From the NCBI GenBank assembly GCA_019426215.1, contig CM033397.1, positions 28,584,480-28,648,479 of the forward strand: a DNA stretch of 64,000 nucleotides. Direction: 5' to 3'. This DNA is from Buddleja alternifolia. Taxonomy: Eukaryota; Streptophyta; Magnoliopsida; Lamiales; Scrophulariaceae. Of the stretch, positions 1 to 12,149 are shown one piece after another. The notes below the pieces were generated by a model. The model was not told the origin of the DNA and did no database searches. It worked only from the letters and a program-made list of their open reading frames with translations. Made by a program: the position numbers and the translations under genes. The first letter of the stretch is position 1, and the number at the start of each line of letters is the position of its first letter.

Positions 1-1041
1 CCGGATTTGCTAATACATGACATCATACTTCAGTGGCCTTGGAGCACTAGCATCTCGACTCAACATTCGTACTATTGCATTTTTCACATCCGGGCGACCA
101 TGTTTTCATATTTTTGTCACTTTGGAAGATTGAGTTTCCCTTTCGCGCCATTCGTCTCACAGGCTTTGAGTTATGCATGCTCCATGCTAATATGGAGTCT
201 GCTATGAATGACGAGAAGGACCCTGAGGATGGAGACTCTTAAAGCAAAAATGGGATTATGTTGATTAATACTTCTAGAGGGATGGAGGGAAAGTACATGG
301 ATTATCTTTTTGAAATGATTAGAAGGGAGATTATACCTATTGGTGCATGGGTTCGAAGCCCAAATACTGGAGATTATAATGATGATGATGATAGTGAGAT
401 GATAATGGAGTGGATTGGGAAAAAAGTGAATTTTCGAGTGTTTTTGTCTCCTTTGGAAGTGAATATTCTTGAAAAAAGAAGAGATTGAAGAGATAGCTTA
501 CGGTTTGGAGCTTAGCAATGTGAACTTCATATGGATCATTAGGTTTCCAAAAGGTGAGGAGAAAAAGGTTGAAAATGCACTCCCAAATGGTTTTCTTGAA
601 AGGGTTGGAGAAAGAGGGAGGATTGTGGAGAAATGGGCACCAAAGCTAAGATTTTAAGTCATTCAGGTATTAGTGGATTTGTGAGTCATTGTGGATGGAC
701 TTCACTAAAAGAAAGTATAGATTTTGGGGTTCCTATTATAGCCATGCCAATGCATCTTGATCAACCAATGAATGCTAAATTGATGGTGGAGCTTGGTGTT
801 GGTGTTGAGGTTAAGAGAGATGATAAAGGGATGTTTCAAAGGGAAGAGATATCTAAAGTGATCAAAGATGTGGTGCTTGGGGGAAGTTTAAGGAGAAATT
901 TGGTGAACAAAGGGAGAAGACTAGATTGAAATGTGGAGAAGAGACAAAGGGAGTTGTGGAGAAGTTAAAAGAAGTTTGTGGGAAGAGTATAGGTACTAGA
1001 AATTGCATCATTGATGGGAGGATTGGGGAGGAGAGTACATA
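1..1041 (+). pseudogene. UDP-glycosyltransferase (UGT94-like) pseudogene, 5'-truncated by the window edge
   Basis: This is the C-terminal two thirds of a family-1 plant glycosyltransferase, which in life would transfer sugar from UDP-sugar to a small molecule. The acceptor-side part (about 1-260) and the donor-side part (258-1041) can be followed only by changing frame. Visible landmarks are EEIEEIAYGLELSNVNF at 475-525 and most of the PSPG UDP-sugar box: WAPK near 630, FVSHCGW at 679-699 and HLDQP near 750. Frame changes occur near 235 (TAA at 240-242), 465, 640 and 885, and the last frame stops at 1039-1041. No single frame could give an enzyme, so it is a relic. The subfamily call (sugar-sugar glycosyltransferases of the UGT94 type) rests on remembered family resemblance; the family call is secure. 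Confidence 0.85.
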
Positions 1042-2342
1042 AATGGTATTCAAGAACTCAACTCAAATCTTCTGATATACAATTGCGTAACAATTTCTAT
1101 TACACATATGTAGATTCGTAATAAGCATATACACAAGCGGTTACGATATGGAGAAAAAAAATTGTGTGGTGTAGAGAAACTAAAATTTCTATATCCTAAT
1201 CAGAGTATATACATTTGTCGTACTTTTATACATGTAATAGAAAGTATTATATAACTATGTAACAAATGATTTGGACTAGAATGAAGTTCCAATAGCATTA
1301 TTGATGCATAATCTTTTGGAGTCTCTAACAGGAGGGAAATTGTAGCCCAAATTTGGGTTAAATAAAGTAGATTTACATTTGTCCTGTATTCAGTTGCGTT
1401 CGAGTGACGATTAGACTTTTCCATCATGAAAAGTTTGTGAAGTGTCTTGTGGTAAAAGAATATTGTTTTGGTCACCATGTTAATGATATCTATTTTACCG
1501 TATATTGTTTTGGTCACCATGTTAATGATATGGACAAAATTCAAAATGGAACTTGAAATTTACTCACAACTAAGAATATTTTCTGAAAAATAGATACGAA
1601 TTACCCTTTAGTATTAAATATAACTATTTGGTAGATTACTTTTTTAATTAAAATTAAATCAACATTTTTAAGATATAATTTTCCAGGCTGATTTACCAAT
1701 AAAATGATGAACAACTCTAAAAATACTTAAGAAATTATAAACCTATAAATATTTATCAATAAATATAGAAATCTTAGAAATTATAATTGGAATATAACGT
1801 ATTATATTTTAATTGATCAATTTTTTTGATTTTATTATCCATAAAGGTCAAATTTAATTGCTTCTATACACGCATATACATATATTTATATCAACTTATT
1901 ATAAAAAAATTCCACTGAAAATAAAACAAGTTGCATGTGCACTATTCTAGTATTATAAGCTATGATGTGCGGACACTCTGAAAAATTATCCCGTGCACTA
2001 TCGGACACGCGCCGTGTCCGTGTCCAACTATTGTAAGAAAGGAAAAAATACACATGGGCAATCGTGTCTGAACCGTGCCTGTGTGCTAATTTTTTTAAGA
2101 ATTAGCGTGTCCCGTGTTAGTGTCGTGTCAGTGTCCGTGTCACTTGTCCGTGTCTCGTGCATCATATATTATAAGTGTCCATATTTATTGATATCATTGA
2201 TTATAAAACTATACAACACTTGTAGTATATCAAATTACCCAATGGATATTTTTTTTTTTTTTGGTTACATTTACCCAATGGACATGATGTAGCATAATAT
2301 AACACGTGCACTTGCAATATAGGGATCACAATGAGTAGCCTT
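1042..2342. other. AT-rich intergenic stretch with no gene seen
   Basis: No credible coding region is visible. The stretch is AT-rich apart from a GTGTCC-rich patch near 2000-2156 and a short T tract near 2250. Confidence 0.5.
1996..2156. repeat. Degenerate GTGTCC/GTGTC low-complexity repeat
   Basis: Units such as GTGTCCGTGTC recur irregularly across about 160 bp, giving an open frame rich in Val, Ser and Arg that is best read as repeat noise. It is locally GC-rich in an AT-rich setting. No function is evident. Confidence 0.5.
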
Positions 2343-2349
2343 GCTTTAA

Positions 2350-2490
2350 AGAGTTATTAGCAGACACCTCCTAACTTATAGGGTGATGTGCACTTTGTCC
2401 CCCTAACGTTTTGAAAAGTGCACCCTACACCTTAACCTATCATAAATATGCACTTAACCCCCTCAGTCAGCTTCAGACAGATTCGGCCAA
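2350..2490 (+). repeat. Terminal-inverted-repeat-like arm (left)
   Basis: About 140 bp beginning AGAGTTATTAGCAGAC is inverted relative to 12600-12769. By eye identity is about 80-85 percent, including AACCTATCATAAATxTGCACTT-type segments. The bases just outside are GCTTTAA here (2343-2349) and GCTTTAT at the right arm (12770-12776). It may be one end of a large composite unit or a solo end of a small element. AT-rich, partly palindromic sequence follows to about 2720. Confidence 0.6.
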
Positions 2491-2828
2491 AAATAGAAAA
2501 TTCCGAAAAAAAAAACATCATAAAAAAATAGAAAAGTAATAAGAGAAAATTAAAAATTTGAAAAATCCAAAAAAAACAAAAATCAGAACAATAAAAAAGG
2601 AAATTTTTAGGTCTTTACTATTTTTTTTATTTTTAAAATTTTTATTTTTATACTTTTTCATTTTTTTTCTTATTTTTTTTTTATGTTTTCGGATTTTTGA
2701 ATTGTCTTTTTATTTTTGAAAAATTATGAATATTTGAATTTATCGACGGGTCGGTTAACCCGTGACCTAACTCGACACGATTCTTGATTAAAAATTTATT
2801 TTTCTAGAATTAAATTAATTTTGAAAAT

Positions 2829-3208
2829 TAGTTTGTTTCTATTTTGGAGGGTTTTTTTTGATGAAAATTTTGGTGAAAAAGTTTACTGGGAGTTGTGTAC
2901 TTTGGTGAAAATTTGTTTGATTTTGTGTTTGATTTTATTTTCAAAAAAAACAAAAGTTATCGTAGCAATCAAATCACTTAAGTTTTTATCTGAAAAGTTA
3001 TGTTTATAATTAGTTAATAATTGAAAAATATAATATAAAATTAATATAATACAAAAAAGTAAACCAAAAGTGGAGAAGGGTGTAGACAATGTAGCTGTCA
3101 GAAATGTTTGGCCAAAAAATACCTGTTTGGTAAAAAATGGATAAGCCAAACGAGTTTTGACCAAAATCTTGGCCAAAATATGGTTTCAAAATAGAAATAA
3201 ACAAAGCC
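2829..3208. mobile_element. Decayed Tourist/Harbinger-like MITE
   Basis: The left end (TAGTTTGTTTCTATTTTGG) and the right end read in reverse (GGCTTTGTTTATTTCTATTTTG near 3208) form a degenerate inverted repeat. The segment 2829-3009 is also an inverted relative of 4066-4282, so it belongs to the same family as the next element. The open frames inside are shared repeat sequence, not a host gene. Confidence 0.45.
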
Positions 3209-3332
3209 AAAAATTCTGAAAATTATGGATTTCTTAAAAAAATGGATTTTTGAGAATAATAAAATTCTTTAAATATGATTTGAAAGGATTTTATGAAATT
3301 AAGGTTTAAAATTTTTTATTTTGAAAATAATT

Positions 3333-4282
3333 GGCTGTGTTTGTTTTTGTTTTCAAGTCCATTTTGGCCAAACATTTTTGGCCAAAACGTGTTTAGTTCA
3401 TCCTTTTTGGCCAAAATAGATGATTTTGGGCAAATAACCTGACAAACATTTCGACTGCCGTGCCTACCCACACCTACGGTCCTACCCCTTTACTGCTGCA
3501 TTACATTTTCAAATTCTTGAAGTTTTTTCTTTTAGTGCTCTAAAGAACAAATTAATATGTTTACTATATCTTTTATCTTAAATCATGTTAATATTAAAAA
3601 TAATTATAAAAACAAAATTAAATTAAATTAATTTATATATTACTTAATACCATTACTTATCTATATATATATATATATATATATATTGCTCGTATTAATT
3701 TGTATAAAGGAGGGCTTTGGAGATGGAAAGAGGCGGCCATTAATTTATGTTGAGAATGTGACATAGAAGAGTTTAACAGCGAGAAACTTTTGTGGTATAA
3801 TATTTATGGGTATTAATTATATAATTTTGTTTATATATATAAGTACATATGTATACACGATCATATTCATGTAACACACTCTCTTTTTGTACCAAATATA
3901 TATATATATATATAATATAATATAAGTGCCTTTATATATTATTATTAATAGAAAACTTTAATATAATTATACAAGTAGCATAATATACTCTTATATATAT
4001 ATATGCACATATATATATATTTAATTACATCAACTACAATATATACACATTCATATATATTACAATCACTTAAAACTTATATTACTATATATTTTAAACA
4101 TTAACACAAACTTTTCAAATAAAAACTTACATGATTTGACTGCTACAGTAATTTTTGTCCCCTGTGAAAACATAATCAAATATAAAATCAAACACATTTT
4201 CATCAAAATACATGTCTCCCAATAAACTTTTTCATCAAAAATTTCACCATAAAGACCCTCCAAAATAAAAATAAACACAGCC
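3333..4282. mobile_element. Tourist/Harbinger-like MITE, about 950 bp
   Basis: The ends are inverted repeats, GGCTGTGTTTGTTTTTGTTTT at 3333 and GGCTGTGTTTATTTTTATTTT read inward from 4282. ATT lies directly outside both ends (3330-3332 and 4283-4285), a possible 3-bp target duplication. The interior is AT-rich with TA microsatellites (3661-3687, 3896-3920) and no transposase. Confidence 0.6.
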
Positions 4283-4554
4283 ATTATTTTTGAAACCTTA
4301 TAAGTGGAATTTTTGGAAACTAAGACAATGTTTGGTTATGTTTTGGGATGGTATTTTGGTGAGAATTATTGGAGAGAAATTTATGGGGACACGTGCAATT
4401 TTGATGAAATTATGTTTGGTTACGTTTTGGGAGTTGATTTTTGAGTGATTTTTTGGTGAGATAGTGTTTGGTTTTGTTTTCAGAGGGAACATATATTACT
4501 GTAGGTGGTCAAATCATGTAAGTTTTTATCTGTCAATAATTAAAAGTTATAATA

Positions 4555-4790
4555 TAATATTAAGATTGTAATAATTATTATATAGGTAAATATATATATG
4601 TATATATGTACAAATATATATGTATATATGTAGGTAATAGTAGTATATATAATATTGAGATTGTAATAATTATTATAGAGATAAATATATATGTATATAT
4701 GTAAGTAATAGTAGTGTATATATATATAAGTAATAGTAGTTGATATATATACTTAAAAGAAAAGTTTATATATATTCATATATATATATA
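4555..4790. repeat. AT-rich tandem repeat
   Basis: A unit of roughly 110 bp containing ATTGTAATAATTATTATA and GTAATAGTAGT is repeated about twice, with TATATG-rich filler, near the left end of the Harbinger element. Confidence 0.5.
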
Positions 4791-4837
4791 TATGTATCTA
4801 TATGCATATATGTATCTTTATCTTAAAAATTGCTTGT

Positions 4838-4958
4838 GTGTAAATGTGAATGTGTGAGCGTGCGTGTAACAGTGTGTGTGACTGTGTGTGTAATTGCGTG
4901 TGTTTGTGTGTGCGTATAACAGTGTGTGTGTGTATTTCTGTGTGTGCGTAATTGTGTG
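4838..4958. repeat. GT-rich microsatellite
   Basis: Imperfect (GT)n with GCGT and AACAGTGTGT interruptions. It resumes at 5718-5777 on the other side of the nested hAT element, so the two pieces were one tract before that insertion. Open frames rich in Thr and His on the minus strand are artefacts of this repeat. Confidence 0.8.
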
Positions 4959-5717
4959 TAGGAGTGTACACGGTCGGGTTCGGGCGGTTTTACAAAAAAA
5001 ATTAACCCGACCCGACATGTGCGGGTTGACAAAATATCAAACCGAAAATGTATAATTATCTTTTCAAACCGAGCGGTTCGGGTTAGTCGGATTTAATATT
5101 TTAGCGGGCGGGTTGGCGGGTTATCAAATTATAGTTATAATTTTTACAACTTAATTTTAGTTATAATTAGCAAGTAAGAAATTAATTATTATACTTTTTG
5201 TACATTTAACTAAAAAAAATTGAGTTAGTGAGAAATACACAAATAAGTGGTATTATTAAATAAAATCCATATTACCATGATTTCTAATGAGTGAAAAACT
5301 CTAAAATATTAATACAATTAATGTTTTTTGTAAATTTATCATCAAAATATTCATATACATATAAATTTTTCGTTCAAATCAAATAAAAACAAGTGTTCAA
5401 GCTAGTCAATTAGTTTGCTCAAATAAAAAATAAAATATGTTACATGAATATGAATAAATCATTCTTATTAGAGAGTATATATGCATATATAGTTTGCAAA
5501 GATTAGTGTTAATTTTTAACTATATATACTTATACTTGTAACATAAATGATTTGCGGTCGAGTTGCGGGTTAGGCGGGTTACAAATTATTAAACCCACCA
5601 CCCGACCCGAAAGTGGTGGGTTGCAATATTTTCAACCCGCCACTATTATTTAATAATTCTAAACCGGCGATTTTCGAGCGAATCGGCTCGGGTTGAGCGG
5701 GTTTATGTACACCCCTA
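4959..5717. mobile_element. hAT-type MITE, 759 bp, perfect 8-bp target duplication
   Basis: The element starts TAGGAGTGTACAC and ends GTACACCCCTA, so its ends are inverted repeats. ATTGTGTG flanks it at 4951-4958 and 5718-5725, a perfect 8-bp duplication as expected of hAT insertion. Just inside the ends are several GC-rich GCGGGTT/AACCCGC motifs on both strands, typical subterminal transposase-binding arrays. It carries no transposase and interrupts the GT microsatellite of the Harbinger element, so it is the younger insertion. Confidence 0.85.
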
Positions 5718-6775
5718 ATTGTGTGTGTTTGTGTGTGCGTGTAACAGTGTGTATGTGTGTGTATTGTTGTGTGTGGGGGGGGTGGGGAAGACGATAAATA
5801 GTCCCCCCCTCCCCCCTCCCTTTTTTATTCTTTTTTTTTCTTTCCTTTTTTATTTAATTTATAAAATAATATATTAATTAGTAATTTATTTTTAAAATTA
5901 TTAAAATACAATTTTTAAGTTTATTTGTAATTTTCATAATGATAATTTAAAATATAATTTTTTTAATTATATAAACTATTTGATAAGCTATTATAATAAT
6001 TTAATTAAAAGATTAAAATGATATTACACATTTTTATTTAATTTAATGACTTTAATAATTTTTATTCTTTTTTATTTTGTTGAAAATAATTTTTAATTAT
6101 AATAATTATTTGTATACTTTACATACCCAACATTACATATAACACTTATGAAATATTAGGTAGTCGTTTCCAGCATTTGAAAGTGTTCATACATATTCCA
6201 ACGTTCTTAATATATAAGATGGTATATATTATATATAAAGTATAATTATAGAGAAAATTCATCTAATGCGCCATCATCATCTATCACTTCACTGTAATTA
6301 ATATATTATTGAAATTCAATTTAGAGATGATCCATTCTTGCTTCTCCACCATCTACTTTGAATATATATATGTGTGTGTTATGTATATATATAAAGATGC
6401 TCTATTATTCAATATATATATATATACCATATATATTTATAACAAATTATATATACATAACGTTTATTTAAAATACTAATTACACAAACAAACATCATGA
6501 CATGAATTAAATATTTGTTCAACATCATACAACTTCAACGAAAAAAAACAACACAGAAAATAAATATTTGTTGATCATCGTACAACTTCATAAGAGAGAT
6601 TTGAAACATGCACCCGACATCAACGCGTTCCATGTGGTCGATTTCGTGATCTAACGTTACTGGATTCCCTTTTTTTTTATGATCCACTAGCACGTGCCTG
6701 ACGGTACATATGTGAGGCCAAATTATCTTCAGTGTTAACATTATTTAAGGCACACGAGGATCCATTATACGAGTC
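5718..6775. other. Non-coding part of the Harbinger element
   Basis: Contains the continuing GT repeat, a G/C homopolymer patch (5775-5820) and long AT-rich sequence. A short open frame at 6535-6741 on the minus strand follows the ORF1 stop and shows no family resemblance, so it is not called. Confidence 0.5.
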
Positions 6776-7534
6776 CTAGGCAACTAAATTTGACTGTTGG
6801 GCAAAAATTTGATGAGACCATGGAAATTCTGTTGAAATGTCATTAGATAAGACGATGGTATCACCATCACGTGCATCAGATGCCATTACTTCTTCATCCC
6901 TTAATACATGATCATTTTCCTCTTCTGTAGCATTAGGGTCGCTAAAAACCTCTTTCAAAAGGTCCCACCTTCGCTCTCCAGTAACAAAGTAGCGGGACGC
7001 ATCAGGAATATTCTGGACAAAGAATATAGGAATATTTTTTCTTAATTGAATAAAAAGTTTTCACATTAATAAAGATAAAATAACTTCTAGTTCTAAACAA
7101 CTAGGGAGAAGAGATTCCTTCATTTATAAATTACTAACAAAATCAAATTCGATGCAAAATATTCATAAGATAAAGAACGACAATAAACTTACAGCATTCA
7201 ATTTGCCACAGATTGAGTATGGCACAGTCATGGTATTTGAGAAAAACTTGTGTTTTATGCGTGGATGAGCCATGAATCTTGAAAATATATTGTATCGTTC
7301 CTTTAAACTATAGTATTGCACCTTTACTAAATCCAAAGAGAAGCGGCGACGAAACATCAGTTGCAGCTTTGTCCTCCACTCAACAACTTCCATCATAGCG
7401 ACAAATTCGTCGCTTACTGATTCACCTGTTGTGATATTTGTGTCTATCATTATGTTCATAAACCTTTCTTCGACATCTTCTGTCTATAGGTCTTCTTGCT
7501 CATCGTCTTTGTTATATTTGCGTCTTGGGGCCAT
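6776..7534 (-). pseudogene. Harbinger ORF1: Myb/SANT-like DNA-binding protein, broken
   Basis: The best start is the ATG at 7534 (MAPRRKYNK). A TAG at 7486-7484 interrupts the frame after about 16 codons, and reading continues through EDVEERF. The first exon (7534 to about 7191) holds a Myb/SANT-like trihelix pattern with conserved spacing, including RFSLDLVKVQYYSLKERY. It ends at GCT before GTAAGT (intron about 7190-7021). The second exon resumes with NIPDASRYFVTGERRWDLL, then an acidic tail, and stops at 6778-6776. In PIF/Harbinger elements this protein helps the transposase bind ends and enter the nucleus. The single stop suggests recent decay. It could also be described as an L10-interacting-MYB-like protein of transposon origin. 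Confidence 0.7.
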
Positions 7535-7814
7535 CACTGCACAATTGTCATAAACCCATGGACGATATATGGAAAAGGCATAAATAGATATGTTAAATGG
7601 ACGATATATGGAAAAAACATGTCTATTCAATCACGGTCGTAAACAAACATTAGGGCAAAAGATACGAGTTAATGAAAAACACGTTTCGTATCAACTAAAA
7701 TGATAATTATATTAGTCAATAACAATAGTTCATCTAAAGCAAACAAATAAGTCTATCATACATACATAATAATATCCGTAATTTGTTATAAGTTGAATAC
7801 CCACGTCTATCTAA

Positions 7815-8946
7815 TCAGTGACCATTAAAATCACCCCACATCCAATCGGCGATACCGTCCCTAAAGTGAGACTGCATTTGAATTTCGGGTACCGTGGGGT
7901 TACTATAGCGTTGTGTGTTGCCCTCTCCCTCTAGATCTTCCTGCAATTGTGCGTCGGTCATGTTGAATATGTTATCATTTCTGTTGAACTTCCTAATAAA
8001 ATTGTGCAACACGCAACATGCTATAACAAATTTAGTCTGACGTTGAAGTAAGTATGACGGCATCCCCCAAGAGATGATTGGTAACCGTTTTTTAAGTATC
8101 CCAAATGACCTCTCAATTGCATTTCTCAATTTTGAGTGCCTATGATTGAAAACCTCATTTCTACGCGTTGGACCTCGCCCCTGACCTCGAAATTCAGTAA
8201 TTTTGTACCGCTCTTGTCTATATGGAGCTAGAAAACATCCATAGTTTGTGTACCCCGCATCAACAAGGTAGTATTTACCTAAGTTGATATATGTATGTTA
8301 ATACATATTAAAGAGTATATATGTGTATGTGTGTATATATAAATATTTATATACTCGGTATATTTTCCAATAGAATCCTATATAACCTACAGGCGGGAAT
8401 GGAAATGATGGGTCATTGTTTATTGCATTCATTAACACGTGAGCATCGTTGGCACTTCCTTCCCATCCAGCATATACATATGTGAACATCAGCTCAATGT
8501 CACAAATGGCAAGCACATTTCGTGATATCATATTCCTCCTCGATCTATACGCATTTTGCCTACTTCTTGGTACTCATGCTGGAATTATTGTCCCATCAAT
8601 AGCTCCGACACAATTCTATTATTACTCACAGACATATATAACTACAAGTGACTAATGTTAAAGAAACTAGAATGTATCATGCCCAAATAAGCGCTCTACA
8701 ACTAACCTTGAAGTACGGATAGAAAAGGGGATTGTTCATAATTACGGATGAGACCTCGTTAAACTTTGGTGGAGATATTACTTCTTGGGCCAAATTCACC
8801 AAGGCATCCAACGCACGTCCTATATGACAATTAATAGTCTCCGAAGAGTGCTGAAAACATTCCATGCTATCTCTTTATCGATGATGCATCCCGACTGTTT
8901 GCATGAACAAAATTACTTCTTCGTAAACTGATACTCTTGCACTTAT
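7815..8946 (-). pseudogene. PIF/Harbinger DDE transposase, broken by stops
   Basis: Read on the minus strand, the pieces follow the HARBI1-like (DDE_Tnp_4) order. First comes an N-terminal helical part with RVSVYEEV and QHSSETINCHIGRAL. After an intron comes CVGAIDGT with the first catalytic Asp (about 8600). Next is the GWEGSANDAHVL block, which closes near 8391. After a further intron come YYLVDAGYTN with the second Asp (about 8270) and RNAIERSFGILKKR with the catalytic Glu (8126-8085). The last exon ends at 7815. TAA at 8877-8875 and TGA at 8576-8574 (where a Trp is usual) break the frame. The catalytic triad itself is preserved, so decay is recent. It would cut and paste elements with TWA targets. 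Confidence 0.85.
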
Positions 8947-8949
8947 TTG

Positions 8950-9158
8950 TTATTTTGTTCAATTTATTAGGATTCAGTTCAATTTTTTTACAACTAAAAA
9001 GTAGAAAGTAATTGACTTATTACATGGAATATATTATTTTATTATGTGCAATCAAATTTATTGTATTATTTTTATAACAAATTTAATCATTTAAGTAATT
9101 TCAAAAATAATATTTAAATTATTAATGTAATAATATTTTTATCATATTTAAATGCGGG
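8950..9158. promoter_or_regulatory. Divergent AT-rich spacer between transposase and PMD gene
   Basis: About 210 bp separate the minus-strand transposase from the plus-strand PMD gene. They are head to head, so any promoter for either should lie here. The stretch is AT-rich with no distinct TATA box that I can single out. Confidence 0.3.
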
Positions 9159-11722
9159 ATGAATACTTCATCGATATATGGACCAGTTGAAAGTAGTGTG
9201 TTACAATATCAATGTAATCATAGATCTCAAGATGTGCTCAATCCAGATATAGAAAAGAAAAAATTAGTTCTTGGAGCGAGACGCGGGGATAATTTGTTTT
9301 GGCTCCAAGTTGTGAATGACCCACCCCATACTCGCGTACTATCTGTGTTACACCAGATGGAAGTCTATGGTGTATACTCGTGTGGGTGGTTTAGCTATGA
9401 TTTGGCCTTGATCACCGCGCTAGTTGAGAGATGGCGTAGTGAAACTCATAGTTTTCATCTTCGAGTAGGAGAAGCGATTGTTACTTTACAAGATGTCGCT
9501 ATTATTTGGGGTCTCCCAGTCGATGGTAAGACTATTACTGGCAAAGATAAAGCAAGGCAACTAGCTGAATGACAGGAGTTATGTTACAATCTTTTAAGCT
9601 TAGGGATTGAAGAGGAAGATCTAAATGGGTATCGTATTAAGGCAAGTGTCTTGGTTAAACATTTGGAAACTTTCCAAATTAACAATGATAGTACACCTTT
9701 ACAAGTAGAACAAGTTGCATGCACATGTACATTGTTGCTTTTGGGTGGTGTTATGTGTCCGGACACCACAGGAGATTGTGTTCCACTTTTGTGGCTATCT
9801 AAATTGAAATATGTTTCTCAAGTTCGCAGCTATAGTTGGGGTAGTGCTATCTTGGCACACTTATAGTGGGAGTTATGTAGAGCATGTCAGAGAGGACATA
9901 AAAATATCAGTGGTGCATTGCAGTTGTTGCAGGTTAATCAACATTTGAAACTAATGCACTATTGTTGATTGTTGTTTTGTTTATTATAATAATTTATTTA
10001 TATAACCTCTTGCAGATTTGGGCATGGTCAAGGATATCGATTCTGAGACCCAGTATAACGTATAGTAGGATTGAAATGATTCCCATGACAAATGTGAATA
10101 ACGAAGTAATACTTCCAATTCCTCCATATGGCGCAAGGTAGTATATTGTGTTTCCAAGTCTTTTATAGAAATGAATTTTACGAGAATAAATTATAGATGT
10201 TATATCATAACAAAAATAACTTATTTGTGGTCTCAGGTGGAATTGTGAGTTCACATACACAGATACATTTCACAATGCCTTAGAACCATTTAGAGAAGCC
10301 CTTGATCTTATGTTGTTCAGTCAGGTAAGCAAGATAATTTGATATGCATAATATTATGAAATGTTCATCTTAGTAATACATTTTTAAGTATGTTTCTCTT
10401 GTTGCAATTTGATTGGCAGCCATATAACATCAATGACCCTGAAATCCAATCTTTGGCACGTGAATATCTTGAACCGAAAGTTTGGAAATCAACTTGTCCA
10501 TTGATATTCTATGCCATCGTTGAGGGGCATTATCCCGAACGAGTTTTACGCCAGTTTGGACTACGATAAGGGATTCCTCGTGAGCCTGAATTTAATAATT
10601 TCAACTTGCATGGAATCGACCGCAAGGGGCGCGTAGGACGGAATTGGGAGACATTCCACAGAGACTACATTGCAATATGGAATGATCGACTTGTCCGGTC
10701 GGTGTGGGGAGAAAATATCACTGACGAATACACTACAGAAGATAGTACGACGAGTGGTATGATAAAATTACACGTCATTATATATCACCTACTATGCATG
10801 TCGTCGAGTCAAAATTCCAACCGGGGGAGGCACCATTGTGGGAAATTGTGGTACGTAAAGAGAAAACTTATAATTTGCAAGCTTAAGTTTCTATAAATTA
10901 ATTAGTTCTTCTTATTTAAGACGCTCTATACCATTTCAGGCTGGTCAAATGTCAGCTCTTATGATTGGATGTGATTATAGGCCTCATGACATAGATGGAC
11001 TGAATTCATTGGTGGACCAACATAGATCCATAGCTACCAATGTCCATAGAATCGCCAGTCGCTGACAGTTAACAAATGTTTTGACCAACGACCAAACAGA
11101 GACACCAGAGGTTGGGCAAAGAACAATAACAAGAAGGAGGCCTCGTAGCATAAGGTCTTGTGGTTTTGAAGATGGAGTAGGTTCGTTAACATCCAATCAC
11201 AGATCTGCATTCACTGGTCACGCGTCATCATCATATCTTGATCAGACATTTTTTGTTGGTGCCCCAGAGTCATATCATGTCCCTGATCAGCCATTTACTG
11301 GTGGTGCTTCAACTTCTTATAGCATCCCTCAGTATTTGCCTTCCGGAATAGCTGTTGTAGATCCATTTACATCAGCACTTCCTTTATCGGAATATAGAAA
11401 TGTTCAGGAAGATTGTAACGAACTTCAGCCACTACAACAAAATGAACAATTTCCATTCACTCCATTGGCGCCGCATGGAGAATTTTTATCTGGACAGGTT
11501 GATATGTCATTTCTAGATCTCGAGCTTGCACCAGGATTTGCGCCTTCATTCTCACAATTCAATGTTTCACCCATCCCATGGCCGGGATTGAGTACGGCAT
11601 ATCGTGGTCGCGGGGAGTCAAGTGGGACAACTGCATCAACTCGTCATGAGATTAATTTGAATGATAGTAGTACCTGTGACGATGAAGAAACACAACCTTC
11701 TGAGATGCAACGTCACTATTAG
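9159..11722 (+). pseudogene. Plant mobile domain (MAIN-like, PMD) gene, broken, inside Harbinger
   Basis: The product resembles MAIN/MAIL proteins, nuclear plant proteins with a domain shared between host genes and transposons. Diagnostic stretches are YDLALITALVERWRSETH (about 9397-9450), VTLQDVAIIWGLPVDG (about 9480-9528) and, further on, EWYDKITRHYISP (near 10750). Exons are split by GT-AG introns (for example GT at 10853, and pieces beginning near 10016, 10237 and 10420). In-frame stops are TGA 9570-9572, TAG 9864-9866, TAA 10567-10569 and TGA near 11065, with a frameshift near 10750. The last 213 codons (from 11081) are open and rich in Pro, Ser and Thr. No TIR separates it from the transposase, so it seems to travel with the element. 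Family call is firm; any role in transposition is inference. Confidence 0.8.
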
Positions 11723-11959
11723 AATTCTTGTGCTCATGAAGATAGGCAAATAGTTAGAGGTCGTAGAAATAAGCAACAAAGTCCTTGTGGCACTGGGGGA
11801 CATTTTTAGACAATCATGATTTTTATTTTAAATAAATCACTTGAATGATTTATTATTTTTGCAATTTAAAGTCAATTGTTATAATAATCAACAATAGAAA
11901 AAATTATATTTAATTCATGAAAAAAAAAAGAAAATTGTCTTCAATTTTTTATTTATTTA

Positions 11960-12051
11960 TGAACAATGAAGACGACAACATGCCAAATGTCGTCTTCACT
12001 GTTCATTTTTATTTTTTTAATTATGAAGACGACATTTTATATGTCGTCTTC
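11960..12051. repeat. Two tandem hairpins with GAAGACGACA / TGTCGTCTTC arms
   Basis: 11960-12005 is a near-perfect palindrome: TGAACAaTGAAGACGACA, a short spacer, then its reverse complement. 12025-12051 repeats GAAGACGACA...TGTCGTCTTC. They lie in the 3' non-coding part of the Harbinger element. Similar hairpins occur in two unrelated elements at 16625-16664 and 43931-43968. Confidence 0.8.
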
Positions 12052-12149
12052 TAATTACATAAAAAAATAAAAATATATATATATAATTAATGAAGATTCG
12101 TCTTCTAATTTCCATTTAAAAACAAAGATAACCAAACATGTTTTGTATT

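Noticed and set aside
4818..5032. Thr/His-rich minus-strand frames
   Set aside because: Translation of the GT microsatellite.
6535..6741. 68-codon minus-strand frame after the Harbinger ORF1
   Set aside because: Lies downstream of the ORF1 stop, has no domain, and splicing into it is not supported.
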